Origin: Brevibacillus choshinensis
GTDB taxonomy: Bacteria > Bacillota > Bacilli > Brevibacillales > Brevibacillaceae
Length of the DNA: 64,000 nucleotides
Assembly: GCF_016811915.1 (NCBI RefSeq)
Contig: NZ_CP069127.1
Span: 1,208,001 to 1,272,000 of the forward strand
Direction: 5' to 3'
The notes under the pieces were generated by a model. It was not told the DNA's origin and searched no databases. It saw only the letters and a program-made list of their open reading frames with translations. Made by a program: the position numbers and the translations under genes. Positions within the stretch are counted from its first letter, which is position 1. Each line of letters opens with the position of its first letter. Below are positions 8,138-16,516 of this stretch, in pieces.

Positions 8138-8656
8138 ATGGCTTGGGAGTTTATTTTGATCATCATCGGGATCAACATTACGTATGTGTCGTTTTTTACA
8201 CTGCGACTGCTGATGGTGATCAAAGGGTATCGTTTTTTGGCGTCTCTCGTAGCAATGGTCGAGGTATTCGTTTATTTGAAAGGATTGGGTCTGGTTCTGG
8301 ATAATCTGGACAATCCGGTCAATTTGGCGGCTTATTGCATCGGATGGGGATTGGGTGTATTTGTCGGAAGCAAGATCGAGGAGATTTTGGCTCTCGGTTA
8401 TGTCACGCTGCAAGTGGTGGTAGATTCAGTCGATCTGGAGCTACCTGACAAGCTGCGTCAGAGTGGATTCGGAGTGACCTCCTGGGTGGCAGAAGGCCGT
8501 GATGGCCCGCGCTTGATGATGCAGGTACTGACCAAGCGCACGAATGAAAAAAAACTGTGGAATCACATCTACGAGATTGCGCCCAAAGCGTTTGTCATTT
8601 CACTTGAACCGAAGCAGCTGAAAGGCGGTTTCTGGGTGAAGCGCCTGCGCCCTTGA
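8138..8656 (+). CDS. UPF0316/DUF2179 membrane protein
   Basis: A 172-residue protein with an N-terminal membrane part of about three helices (residues 1-75) and a C-terminal soluble domain of DUF2179 type, expected on the cytoplasmic side. The arrangement ITYVSFFTLRLLMVIKG, then VGSKIEE, then the soluble domain is characteristic. DUF2179 domains are found in YitT-type and related membrane proteins; the function is not settled. The start is ATG 8138, preceded by GGTAGGAG. An upstream in-frame TTG at 8108 would add a glycine-rich leader and has no ribosome site. Confidence 0.8.
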   Translation: MAWEFILIIIGINITYVSFFTLRLLMVIKGYRFLASLVAMVEVFVYLKGLGLVLDNLDNPVNLAAYCIGWGLGVFVGSKIEEILALGYVTLQVVVDSVDLELPDKLRQSGFGVTSWVAEGRDGPRLMMQVLTKRTNEKKLWNHIYEIAPKAFVISLEPKQLKGGFWVKRLRP

Positions 8657-8691
8657 GCACGACCATTTTACAACTGGTAAAAATCAAAACA

Positions 8692-8735
8692 AGCCAGCGA
8701 ATCCCTATAGAGTGGGGATCTTCGCTGGCTTTCCT
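8692..8735. terminator. Bidirectional terminator between convergent genes
   Basis: A long stem AGCCAGCGAA..CCC with GGG..TTCGCTGGCT separates the plus-strand UPF0316-type gene from the minus-strand TetR gene. T-rich sequence flanks it on the plus side (TTTCCTATTT) and A-rich sequence on the other (AAAATCAAAAC), so it can serve both genes. Confidence 0.78.
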
Positions 8736-8737
8736 AT

Positions 8738-9430
8738 TTACTGGACGGCTTCATCCGCCAGGTGCATCTGATTGGCGTTTTGCACGATTTCCCGAATGTA
8801 GCGCACCGTATGACGGGTCGCTTCGTCCGGTGAATAACGGCTGCGGTTGTTCAGGAAAGACGTAAACATGCCTTGCCAGATGAGCAGGGTCAGCTCGTTG
8901 ATCGCCGCGATGTTCTCCTGCTGCAAATGCCCTTCCTTGACGAGCAGCTCGAGGCTGAAGAGACCCCGTTGGGTAATGTTGGGCGTGCCCAGCATCTGCT
9001 GCAGCTCGTCTGGAACCGCAATGAGATCAGCTGGATAGACACTGTAGTAGTGGTCCAGCAGCTCCTCAGGCTGACTTCCCAGATCGGCTATGAAGATCGC
9101 ATGAAAGATTTGCGGATTTTCAAAGGAATGCTGACAAAAGATTTCCCACACCCGCAAGTAACGTTCCTGTGCCGTCAAGCCTGGTTCGCGATAGACCTGG
9201 ATGGCCGCATCTGTATACGGCTTGAGAAATTTCATGGACGCGAAAAACACGAGGTGGGAAAGCTCGCTGAAGTAATTGTAGATCGTCGCACTGTTGTAGC
9301 CGGCCAGGTCGGCAACTTTGCGGATCGTGACGTTTGGTACGCCCTCCTCCTGAATAATTTGGGCCGTAGCTTCCACGAAATATTTCCACATGCGCGTTCG
9401 TTGAATCGTTTTGTTTTTGCTCACCGTCAT
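8738..9430 (-). CDS. TetR/AcrR family transcriptional regulator
   Basis: A 230-residue repressor-type protein. The N-terminal helix-turn-helix spans about residues 14-58, with VTIRKVADLAGYNSATIYNYF as the recognition region. The C-terminal ligand domain is unlike any that I can name. It is divergent from the cytochrome P450 gene, with 196 bases between them, so control of that gene and of itself is likely. Several starts are possible (GTG 9433, ATG 9430, GTG 9424); the AAGG of the ribosome site is very close, so the exact first residue is uncertain. Confidence 0.88.
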   Translation of the reverse strand: MTVSKNKTIQRTRMWKYFVEATAQIIQEEGVPNVTIRKVADLAGYNSATIYNYFSELSHLVFFASMKFLKPYTDAAIQVYREPGLTAQERYLRVWEIFCQHSFENPQIFHAIFIADLGSQPEELLDHYYSVYPADLIAVPDELQQMLGTPNITQRGLFSLELLVKEGHLQQENIAAINELTLLIWQGMFTSFLNNRSRYSPDEATRHTVRYIREIVQNANQMHLADEAVQ

Positions 9431-9476
9431 CACCTTATCCTACTTGCCAAGCCAAGAGCCGTGCATAGATTTACTG

Positions 9477-9488
9477 ATAGTGTACTAT
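9477..9488. promoter_or_regulatory. Candidate TetR operator
   Basis: ATAGTGTACTAT is a palindrome (ATAGT-GT-ACTAT) in the tetR/P450 divergent region. It overlaps a TACTAT element. Position and symmetry fit an operator; binding is inferred. Confidence 0.4.
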
Positions 9489-9626
9489 GGACGGCCACAC
9501 AAGAAAACGGGTTCTTGCAGGAGCGGCGCATCTGGCGGGTAAGGATTGGGGAGGCAGGACAAAATAGGTAACGCCAAAGAGCGGCACGTGAAAACACATC
9601 ATGCCAGGCGGTGAGGAGGAAGCAGC

Positions 9627-10835
9627 ATGCGAGGCAAGGAGATCATTTTTTTGAGTGGCATTTCCAAGCTGGAGACGAATGAGGAGCGTTGGAATCCGTT
9701 TCCATGGTACCGCGAGATGCGGGAGAACAACCCGATTTATTTTGATGAGGAACAGCAGGTGTGGAATCTTTTCCGCTATGAAGACGTCAAGCGGGCACTC
9801 TCAGATTATAAAGTCTTCACCAGTGAGCGGGAACGCAGCACGATTCCGATTCAACTGGATAGCAGCATCAATCTCACCTCAGTCGATCCACCCGAGCATC
9901 GAAAGCGCCGTGGATTGCTTGCGAGTGCCTTTACGCCCCGCAGCCTGGATACCTGGAAGCCGCGCATTCAGTCCGTCGTCGACTCTCTGATTCAAGGATT
10001 GCTAGCGGAGGATCTGTCCAAGCCGGTGGATATTTACGAGCGGTTTGCGGTTCGACTCCCGGTGACGATCATCGCGGACTTGCTCGGTGTACCCAACACG
10101 GATTGGGAGAAGATCAAGGAATGGTCGGATATTTTGTTCCTGCCGCATCATCAGGAAGGGCTGGAAGAGGTGACAAAGCAAAAGGCAAAAGCGATGAAGG
10201 ATTTTGGAGAGTACTTGCTGCCCCTGGTCCAGCAAAAGCGACGTCAGCCGCAAGATGACATCCTGTCGGACCTGACACAGGCCGAATACGAGGGAGCGAA
10301 GCTGACGGATGAGGAAGTAGTCGGATCGGGTATCGGGCTGTTGGGAGCGGGGAACGAGACAACGACAACCTGGCTGACACAGTGCTTCTACTACTTTGCC
10401 AGCAAGGGAGTGTACGGAGAGCTGCGAAAACAGCCAGAGCTGATTCCGCAGGCTGCCGAAGAGGTGCTTCGCTATCATTTTATCGCCAGCCTCGACAGGG
10501 CCGTGAAGGAAGACACCGATGTGCTCGGAGTGCCGATGAAGCGCGGTGAGGCGGTGATCGTTTGGATTTCTTCTGCGAACCGTGACGAGCGGCAGTTTGT
10601 AAATGGAGAAGCCTTTGATATTCACCGGCAAAACAGCAAAGAGCACCTCTCGTTTGGCAACGGGCAGCACTTTTGCCTGGGCGCCCCTCTGGCGAGATTG
10701 GAAGCGCAGTACGCGTTGACTTCTTTTATCAAGCAGTTCTCCAATATTCGGATCGCTGAGGGATACCGCCCTTGGGACCATCTCGTCTCGCACGGATTTA
10801 CGCTGACCAGCCTGCCCATTGTCATCGAACCTTGA
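9627..10835 (+). CDS. Cytochrome P450 (bacterial class I type)
   Basis: A 402-residue soluble haem monooxygenase. The I-helix oxygen-binding motif is GAGNETTTTW (residues 240-249), the ExxR motif is E279-R282 (EEVLRYH), and the haem loop is FGNGQHFCLG with Cys350 as thiolate ligand. Length and motifs fit the CYP107/CYP109-like bacterial enzymes, which need a separate ferredoxin and reductase; none is nearby. The ATG start has AGGAGGAAG five bases upstream. It is divergent from a TetR gene, so induction by a ligand is plausible. The substrate cannot be predicted. Confidence 0.94.
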   Translation: MRGKEIIFLSGISKLETNEERWNPFPWYREMRENNPIYFDEEQQVWNLFRYEDVKRALSDYKVFTSERERSTIPIQLDSSINLTSVDPPEHRKRRGLLASAFTPRSLDTWKPRIQSVVDSLIQGLLAEDLSKPVDIYERFAVRLPVTIIADLLGVPNTDWEKIKEWSDILFLPHHQEGLEEVTKQKAKAMKDFGEYLLPLVQQKRRQPQDDILSDLTQAEYEGAKLTDEEVVGSGIGLLGAGNETTTTWLTQCFYYFASKGVYGELRKQPELIPQAAEEVLRYHFIASLDRAVKEDTDVLGVPMKRGEAVIVWISSANRDERQFVNGEAFDIHRQNSKEHLSFGNGQHFCLGAPLARLEAQYALTSFIKQFSNIRIAEGYRPWDHLVSHGFTLTSLPIVIEP

Positions 10836-10929
10836 TTTGGATCAGTGGCAGCGAGGCTTGAGATGGCAAACCGGATGCTAAGCGTTCATAATGAAAGGAC
10901 GGCAGCTTGCATTTCGGGAGGGTGATACA

Positions 10930-11241
10930 ATGGATGCGACAGTGGAAAAAGCTTTGCAAACGGTGCTCGCCAATTGGGAAAAAATGAAGAAAAGCCACGA
11001 GGATGACGCGGGGGATGAAGCCGAACAATTTGAAGCTTCCTTTTATGCATGGATGGAGAAGCTGCGCAGCTGGTTCAACCAGCTGGACCAGAAGCCTGCC
11101 ACACTTGATGAGGCTTTGCGTCTGCCTGAAGTAGAAGAAATCACGGACCTTTTGCCAGTCGAGCTCATGCTGAACTTCGAGACCGAGCTGGAGCTGATCG
11201 TGGAGGGACAGACGAGGATAGAGGACGAACGCTACGATTGA
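10930..11241 (+). CDS. Hypothetical acidic helical protein (103 aa)
   Basis: I do not recognise a family. The protein is rich in Glu, Asp, Leu and Trp and should be helical (ANWEKMKKS, WMEKLRSWFNQLD). It has no signal peptide or membrane helix. The start is ATG 10930, with a strong GGGAGGGTG seven bases upstream; the frame is open further upstream but has no better start. It is separated from the P450 gene by 94 bases and ends before a terminator. Confidence 0.68.
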   Translation: MDATVEKALQTVLANWEKMKKSHEDDAGDEAEQFEASFYAWMEKLRSWFNQLDQKPATLDEALRLPEVEEITDLLPVELMLNFETELELIVEGQTRIEDERYD

Positions 11242-11263
11242 GCTGCGTCGACGAGGGAAAAGG

Positions 11264-11299
11264 AAGACCGCATGATCCGGGAGATCGTGCGGTCTTTTT
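11264..11299. terminator. Terminator between convergent genes
   Basis: The stem AAGACCGCATGAT/ATCGTGCGGTCTT (one G-T pair) is followed by TTTTTG on the plus strand. It closes the 103-residue gene and lies next to the 3' end of the minus-strand hydrolase gene. Confidence 0.82.
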
Positions 11300-11338
11300 G
11301 TGTGCAGTGCGAAGCCCTGATGAAAAAGAGGGGAAGTT

Positions 11339-12079
11339 TTACAGCGCCAGCGTCTCGGTCGGCTTCAAAAGGGAGAGCTTTACTTTTCCTTCGGCGGCTG
11401 CTGTCAGACGAGGCACGATATCCGGTGTCTCCGTGTAGATTGGGGGATAGTGCACCGCTCCGTAATGAATCGGGATGAGCATCTCAGCGCCGAGAATGGC
11501 AGCGGCAGAGACCGCCTGCTCAGGCGTCAGGCAGATGGGCTGGGCGCTAGGCATTCTGCCTGGCAGCTCGAGCACGGCACCATTGACTGGCAGAAAAGCA
11601 GCGTGGAACGGTCCGTACGTCTGAGCGATTTTCCACCAATAGCCGTGCCACAGCGTATCCCCGCAATGTATGACTCTGTGGTCGGCTCCCTCCACGATCC
11701 ACGCAATCTGCACATCACCCACTCCGTCAACGGAAGGAGCGGCTGTAGCCGTCACGCCATTCCCGAGCTTGTAGGTCGTGCCAACGTCTGCGCCGATGAC
11801 ATTTGTCAGACCTGCCGCCCGTGCCGTATCCGCGACTTCAGCCGGGACGTAGACAGGGACCGAAGCTCCGTATGTCGCTGTTATGGCAGCCGGATCAAAA
11901 TGGTCGTCATGCAGGTGGGTAACGAGTACGGCATCCACTTTCCCGAAATACTCCAGAGGATACATGGGCTCGCGTGACTTTCCGAATTTCTCAGGTATTC
12001 GGCTCACAGGATCAATCGCGATCGTGAAATCACCGGAAGAGATACGGATACCTGCCCATGGAAGTCGCTGAATGTTCAT
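11339..12079 (-). CDS. MBL-fold metal-dependent hydrolase
   Basis: A 246-residue soluble hydrolase with a metallo-beta-lactamase fold. The metal motif is THLHDDHFD (H55, H57, D59, H60), with later ligands likely in VIHCGDTLWH and LIPIHYGAVH. The sequence resembles the UlaG-like/YfnB-type broad group of MBL proteins that act on phosphoester, lactone or ester substrates; no specific one can be named. The ATG has GAGGAGGGTGA upstream. The 12080-12202 stretch upstream is AT-rich and contains repeated TTATAACC/GGTTAT-like elements (ATTTTATAACCAG, GATTATAACCTG, TTTTATAGGTTATG) that may be a promoter-operator. Confidence 0.82.
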   Translation of the reverse strand: MNIQRLPWAGIRISSGDFTIAIDPVSRIPEKFGKSREPMYPLEYFGKVDAVLVTHLHDDHFDPAAITATYGASVPVYVPAEVADTARAAGLTNVIGADVGTTYKLGNGVTATAAPSVDGVGDVQIAWIVEGADHRVIHCGDTLWHGYWWKIAQTYGPFHAAFLPVNGAVLELPGRMPSAQPICLTPEQAVSAAAILGAEMLIPIHYGAVHYPPIYTETPDIVPRLTAAAEGKVKLSLLKPTETLAL

Positions 12080-12202
12080 TTCGAATCACCCTCCTCAATT
12101 TTATAACCAGTAAAAATTGGCATTTATGGTTTGTTGAGTAGATCTTATCAAAGGGATTATAACCTGTAAATAATTATTTTATAGGTTATGATGAAAGGGT
12201 AT

Positions 12203-12243
12203 GAAAAAAGGCTTTTTGCTTTGGATTTCCCAAAAGCAAAAGC
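12203..12243 (-). terminator. Intrinsic terminator of the ddp-like operon
   Basis: Read on the minus strand, GGCTTTTGCTTT pairs with AAAGCAAAAAGCC (one bulged base), then TTTTTTC. It lies 35 bases after the last gene of the operon. Confidence 0.85.
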
Positions 12244-12277
12244 CAATGAATCAGAGGAGCGGCCCCCCGCTTGATGG

Positions 12278-12808
12278 CTAAGTCGCCCGAGCCCAAACAG
12301 CCAGCGAAGCCGACTTTCCGGGATTGATAAAGCGGTGGGGGGACGTGCTGTTGAAGCCAATGCTATCGCCTTCATACAGATGATATTCCCGATCAGCCAG
12401 CAGCACTTTTAATTCGCCCTGCAAAATGTATCCGCACTCTTCGCCGGAATGAGAGATTTGCTCCTGCTCCAGCGTTTCGCCCGGTTCGATCTCGATCAGC
12501 AGGAATTCGATTTTGCCTTCGTGCAAGGGGGTGAGCACATGGTACTTGGTCATCGTATTTTTCAGTTGAATTATCTTGTGCAGCCCTTTGCGGATGACAG
12601 GCTCGTGGTCATCTTTCACACGGAAGAAATGGTTGATCGGTACTTCCAAAGCGGAACAGATTTTCCAGAAGGTGCCCACGGTGGGGTCTACCAGTCCGCG
12701 TTCGATCTGTGACAACAAGCTCATGCTGAGGCCGGTCTTATCAGCGAGATTTTGCAGGGTCAGCTGCTTTTGCTTGCGGATTTCTCGTAGCTCTGCTCCG
12801 TTAAACAT
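12278..12808 (-). CDS. XRE-family regulator with cupin sensor domain
   Basis: A 176-residue regulator. The N-terminal HTH_XRE domain is at residues 5-60 (LREIRKQKQLTLQNLADKTG, then SMSLLSQIERG). The C-terminal cupin domain is at about 105-172 (HSGEECGYILQG.. YEGDSIGFNSTSPHRFIN). Such proteins often control amino-acid, polyamine or peptide metabolism and bind a small ligand in the cupin. It is the last gene of the dipeptidase/transporter operon, and its first 49 bases overlap the 3' end of the ATPase gene, so it is probably translationally coupled and controls its own operon. This role is inferred. Confidence 0.88.
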   Translation of the reverse strand: MFNGAELREIRKQKQLTLQNLADKTGLSMSLLSQIERGLVDPTVGTFWKICSALEVPINHFFRVKDDHEPVIRKGLHKIIQLKNTMTKYHVLTPLHEGKIEFLLIEIEPGETLEQEQISHSGEECGYILQGELKVLLADREYHLYEGDSIGFNSTSPHRFINPGKSASLAVWARAT

Positions 12809-13596
12809 TCATTATCAACCTTCTTTGCATGGAGACTAGGTAGGGTGGACAGCAAGGTTTGGGTGTACGGGTCCCTCGGGTTTGTAAAAATGTCGGCTAC
12901 CGTTCCGGTTTCCACGATGCGGCCTTTTTGCATGACCGCCATCCGATCGCACATGTAGCGAATGACACTCATGTTATGCGAGATGAACAAATACGTGAGA
13001 TTGCGCTCGCGCTTCAGCTCCTGCAAGAGGTTCAGGACGTGTGCCTGCACCGAGACATCCAGGGCGGAAGTCGGTTCGTCTAGAACGACGAATGCAGGAT
13101 CGGTAATCAAGGCGCGGGCGATGGCGATCCTTTGACGCTGTCCGCCGCTGAATTCATGAGGGAAGCGGTTCAGATGCTCGACTTTCAGCCCGACGCGCGT
13201 AATCAGAGCATGCAGCCGCTCGGTCGTTCCTTTTGCTTTTCGCTCTGCCGCAGGTAAAGCCTGCAGCGGCTCCTGGATGATCGCTTGCACGCGCATGCGA
13301 GGGTCTAGCGAGGATTGCGGGTCCTGGAAGACGATTTGCATTTCTCCCGGCTTCAGTCGATTGAATTTCTGGCCATTCCAAAGGCTAGCCCCTTCGTAGA
13401 GAACGGTCCCGGCTGTAGGATGCTCCAAACCGGTAATCATCTTGCCGATGGTGCTTTTCCCTGAGCCGGATTCCCCGATCAAGCCGAAGGTCTCCCCTCG
13501 AGAGATGGAAAAATCGACCCCGGAAACCGCGTGAAAGCTTTGCGTGCCTTTTCGATATTCCTTGCCGATACCAGATACTTGCAGCAACGGATTCAT
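12760..13596 (-). CDS. ddpF: Dipeptide ABC transporter ATPase, OppF/DdpF-like
   Basis: A 278-residue ATPase, the second of a pair powering a di/oligopeptide importer. Walker A is GESGSGKSTIGK, the signature FSGGQRQR, and Walker B with D-loop FVVLDEPTSALD; the switch is FISHNMSV. The tail DPYTQTLLSTLP is the usual OppF-family end region. The start is ATG 13596, which overlaps the stop of the upstream ATPase gene (ATGA); GGAGGAGGG lies before it. The gene symbol follows the operon order of E. coli ddp and is a family-level label. Confidence 0.88.
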   Translation of the reverse strand: MNPLLQVSGIGKEYRKGTQSFHAVSGVDFSISRGETFGLIGESGSGKSTIGKMITGLEHPTAGTVLYEGASLWNGQKFNRLKPGEMQIVFQDPQSSLDPRMRVQAIIQEPLQALPAAERKAKGTTERLHALITRVGLKVEHLNRFPHEFSGGQRQRIAIARALITDPAFVVLDEPTSALDVSVQAHVLNLLQELKRERNLTYLFISHNMSVIRYMCDRMAVMQKGRIVETGTVADIFTNPRDPYTQTLLSTLPSLHAKKVDNECLTEQSYEKSASKSS

Positions 13597-14564
13597 TCCG
13601 CTTCCCTCCTCCAGCAAGCCACTTGATGGGTGGTTGCTCCGATAAACGCCTGCTCCAGTACGGGAGGCTCCTCCAGACAAATGGGCAGCGAGTCCGCACA
13701 GCGGGAAGCAAAGACGCATCCGCGCGGCCGGTTGCGCAGGTCGGGGGATTCGCCGGGAATCGCCGAGAGCGGCTGGTCCGGCTGTGCCAGATCAGGGAGG
13801 GCGCCAATCAGTGCTTTGGTATAAGGGTGTTTGGGCTGGCGCAGTACTTCCTCTGTCGTGCCTGTCTCGACGACTTCGCCAGCGTACATGACCACGACGC
13901 GCTTGCACACCTGTGCGACCACGCCGAGATCGTGTGTGATCAGCATGACGGAGGTCCCGCGTTTTGCCGCGAGGTCCTGCATGAGCTTGAGGATCTCGTG
14001 CTGAATCGTCACGTCCAACGCTGTGGTCGGTTCATCCGCAATCAAGAGGTCAGGAGGCGCGGACATCGCGAGTGCAATGACGACCCGCTGCCTCATGCCG
14101 CCGCTCAGTTCAAACGGAAATTTGCGGGCGACGAGCTCGGGATCGTTGATCTGTACCTCCGCCAAGCTGATGATGGCTTGCTGGTACGCTTCCCGATAGG
14201 AAATTTTGCGGTGGCGATGGATGACTTCTGCGAGCTGATCGCCGATGCGCATGGTAGGGTGCAGGGCAGTCATCGGCTCCTGAAAGACCATGCCGATCTC
14301 TTTTCCGCGCAATGCCTGCAGTGCCTTTTTATCGAGCGAGAGGATATTCCTCCCTTTATAGGTAACGGAGCCGGAAGGAATGGACGCATTCTTTTCCAGC
14401 AGTCCTAAAATGGTCAGGGCAGTGACGGATTTGCCGGAGCCCGATTCTCCGACGATCCCGACGATTTCTCCTTGATCAATGGAGATCGAGACGTTTTTCA
14501 ACGCTTTGATTTTGTCATGCATCGACGAAAACTCTACGGTTAGTTCCTTGATTTCCAGCAGCAT
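13593..14564 (-). CDS. ddpD: Dipeptide ABC transporter ATPase, OppD/DdpD-like
   Basis: A 323-residue ATPase with Walker A GESGSGKSVTAL, signature LSGGMRQR, Walker B LLIADEPTTALD and switch LITHDLGVV. The C-terminal cysteine-bearing segment (NRPRGCVFASRCADSLPICLEEPP) is the OppD/F extension, which in some members holds an iron-sulfur cluster. It partners the following OppF-like ATPase in a heterodimer. It starts at an ATG about nine bases after GGGAG. The gap to the permease gene upstream is 20 bases, consistent with one transcript. Confidence 0.9.
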   Translation of the reverse strand: MLLEIKELTVEFSSMHDKIKALKNVSISIDQGEIVGIVGESGSGKSVTALTILGLLEKNASIPSGSVTYKGRNILSLDKKALQALRGKEIGMVFQEPMTALHPTMRIGDQLAEVIHRHRKISYREAYQQAIISLAEVQINDPELVARKFPFELSGGMRQRVVIALAMSAPPDLLIADEPTTALDVTIQHEILKLMQDLAAKRGTSVMLITHDLGVVAQVCKRVVVMYAGEVVETGTTEEVLRQPKHPYTKALIGALPDLAQPDQPLSAIPGESPDLRNRPRGCVFASRCADSLPICLEEPPVLEQAFIGATTHQVACWRREAE

Positions 14565-14584
14565 GTGCCATTACTCCCTTCATT

Positions 14585-15472
14585 TTACCGGTTGGCTTTT
14601 GGATCGAGGATATCCCGGATTCCGTCGCCGATCAGATTAAAGCCGCAGGAAGCCAAAAATAACGCAAGCCCGGGAAATGTCGGGTACCACCAGTAGTCCA
14701 ACAAGTACTTCCAGCCAATACTGATCATCGCGCCCCATTCCGGTGTCGGAGGTTGTGCACCCAGACCGAGGAAGCCTAGCGTTGCGACCAGCAGGATGGC
14801 GTCGCCGATATCCAGAGTGACCTGGATGACGACGGGAGAGAGAGCGTTAGGGATGATATGACGGGCAATAATGCGCCAAGGCTTGATTCCAAACGTGACT
14901 GCCGCTTTGACAAACAGCTTTTCCCGCAGGGCGAGCGTTTCGGCACGCGCCAGACGGACGTAAACAGGAATTTTGATGATGGCAATGGCGAGCATGGCGT
15001 TTTGCAAATTGGGACCGAGGGTAGCTGCTACCGCCATGGCCAAGACGAGAGAGGGAAACGCGAGCACGATATCCATGAGGCGCATGATGATTTGATCGAG
15101 CTTGCCGCCGAAATAGCCGGAGATCGCGCCGATCACGGTACCGATCAGGCCTGCTCCGAATACGACCGCGACGCCGACACCTAGCGAAAGGCGGGCACCG
15201 TACAGAATGCGGGTGAAAATGTCTCTGCCGACTTCATCGGTCCCAAACCAATGCTCGCTGCTCGGTGGTGCGAAACGCTGCGTGATGTTGATCTTGGTCG
15301 GATCGTATGAGCTGATCAAAGGTGCACAGATCGAAGCCAGCAGGATGACGAGAAGCAGAAACAAGCCGAACAGCGTCAGCGGATTTCTGCGGATTTTATA
15401 CCAAAAGGGGTTGACCGTCTTCGTGGTTGCCAGTCCTGAAATGCTTTCTGTTTTCGCAGTCATGCCAGACAT
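14585..15472 (-). CDS. ddpC: Dipeptide ABC transporter permease, DppC/DdpC-like
   Basis: A 295-residue membrane permease. An N-terminal helix follows a charged leader (FWYKIRRNPLTLFG), then comes the OppC_N-type segment with HWFGTDEVGRDIFTRILYGARLSL, the hallmark of DppC proteins, and the EAA loop (MAVAATLGPNLQ..ARAETLALRE). About six transmembrane helices are expected. It pairs with the DppB-like permease encoded immediately upstream, 14 bases away. Confidence 0.92.
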   Translation of the reverse strand: MSGMTAKTESISGLATTKTVNPFWYKIRRNPLTLFGLFLLLVILLASICAPLISSYDPTKINITQRFAPPSSEHWFGTDEVGRDIFTRILYGARLSLGVGVAVVFGAGLIGTVIGAISGYFGGKLDQIIMRLMDIVLAFPSLVLAMAVAATLGPNLQNAMLAIAIIKIPVYVRLARAETLALREKLFVKAAVTFGIKPWRIIARHIIPNALSPVVIQVTLDIGDAILLVATLGFLGLGAQPPTPEWGAMISIGWKYLLDYWWYPTFPGLALFLASCGFNLIGDGIRDILDPKANR

Positions 15473-15486
15473 CGGATATCCCCTTT

Positions 15487-16491
15487 CTATTCCTTGATTT
15501 GTGGATCGAGTGCGTAGTAAGTAAGGTCAACGAGCAGGTTGATGATCACGTACCCGAACGAAATGACAAAGGTAAAGCCCATGATCGCCGGGAAGTCGAG
15601 AAAAGCGATGGATTCGACGACGTACTTGCCCATGCCGGGCCAGCTGAAGATCGTCTCCGTGACCACCGCTCCGCCCAAGAGGGAACCGAACGACAGACCG
15701 ACGACGGTAATGGTAGGAATCAGGGCATTGCGCAGGGCGTAGCGAAATAGCAGGACCGGGCCGTGAATGCCGTTTGCAAGGGCGGTCCGGATGTATTCTT
15801 GGCCGAGGACCTCAAGCATGCTGGCACGCACCTGACGGGTGACGATAGCCAGCTGGGCAAAAGCGAGCGTGCAAGCAGGCAGGGCCAGATGCCACAGGCT
15901 GTTGCCGAAAGCGGACCAATTTCCCGTCACGAGGCTGTCAAAGAGGTACAGTCCCGTGATGGTGGGTGGGGGTGTAACCGTCAGATCGATGCGGCCGCTC
16001 GAGGGCAGCAGATCGAAAAACTTGTAAAAAATCAAAATGCCAATCAGTCCGCTCCAAAATACGGGAGTAGAGATGCCGGCGATAGAAAAGAAGCGCCCGG
16101 CGTGATCCCAGCCTGTATCTTTTCTCACGGCGGACAGGATGCCGATAGGAATACCGATGACGATCGCGATGATGAATGCGGTCAAGGCAAGCTCCAGTGT
16201 GGCAGGGAAGAATTTGATCAGATCGTCGACAACGGGCTGCTGCGTACGGATCGAGTCGCCGAAGTCACCTGCGAGAAGTCCTTGCATGTAGGTAAAATAT
16301 TGGACCCAGACCGGCTGGTCTAGGCCCAATTGACGGCGGACTTCCTGCAGCGTTTCCTCACTGGCGCGTTGCCCAACCATCATTCGAGCTGGATCACCTG
16401 GGATGACGTGAGAGAGAAAAAACGTGATGAGCGTCACACCCAACAGGACCAGCACGAGCATGGAGAGGCGTTTGGTGATGATTTGTCTCAT
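15487..16491 (-). CDS. ddpB: Dipeptide ABC transporter permease, DppB/DdpB-like
   Basis: A 334-residue permease with about six transmembrane helices. Typical DppB features are the start MRQIITKRLSMLVLVLLGVT, the motif HVIPGDPARMMVGQ, the segment LGLDQPVWVQYFTYMQGLLAGD shortened from the family pattern, and the C-terminal EAA region followed by PGMGKYVVESI. It forms the membrane channel with the DppC-like protein. A ribosome site GGAGTG precedes the ATG. The order binding protein, B, C, D, F is the standard one for this transporter type. Confidence 0.92.
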   Translation of the reverse strand: MRQIITKRLSMLVLVLLGVTLITFFLSHVIPGDPARMMVGQRASEETLQEVRRQLGLDQPVWVQYFTYMQGLLAGDFGDSIRTQQPVVDDLIKFFPATLELALTAFIIAIVIGIPIGILSAVRKDTGWDHAGRFFSIAGISTPVFWSGLIGILIFYKFFDLLPSSGRIDLTVTPPPTITGLYLFDSLVTGNWSAFGNSLWHLALPACTLAFAQLAIVTRQVRASMLEVLGQEYIRTALANGIHGPVLLFRYALRNALIPTITVVGLSFGSLLGGAVVTETIFSWPGMGKYVVESIAFLDFPAIMGFTFVISFGYVIINLLVDLTYYALDPQIKE

Positions 16492-16516
16492 GAGGAAAGC
16501 ACTCCTTCAAACGGCT

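Noticed and set aside
4605..12079. A natural-product biosynthetic cluster (GNAT, exporter, P450, TetR, MBL hydrolase together)
   Set aside because: No core synthase, synthetase or precursor peptide gene is found, and the genes are separated by terminators and change strand.
13623..14408. A 261-residue plus-strand frame
   Set aside because: It is antisense to the OppD-like ATPase, with no ribosome site and no recognisable domain.
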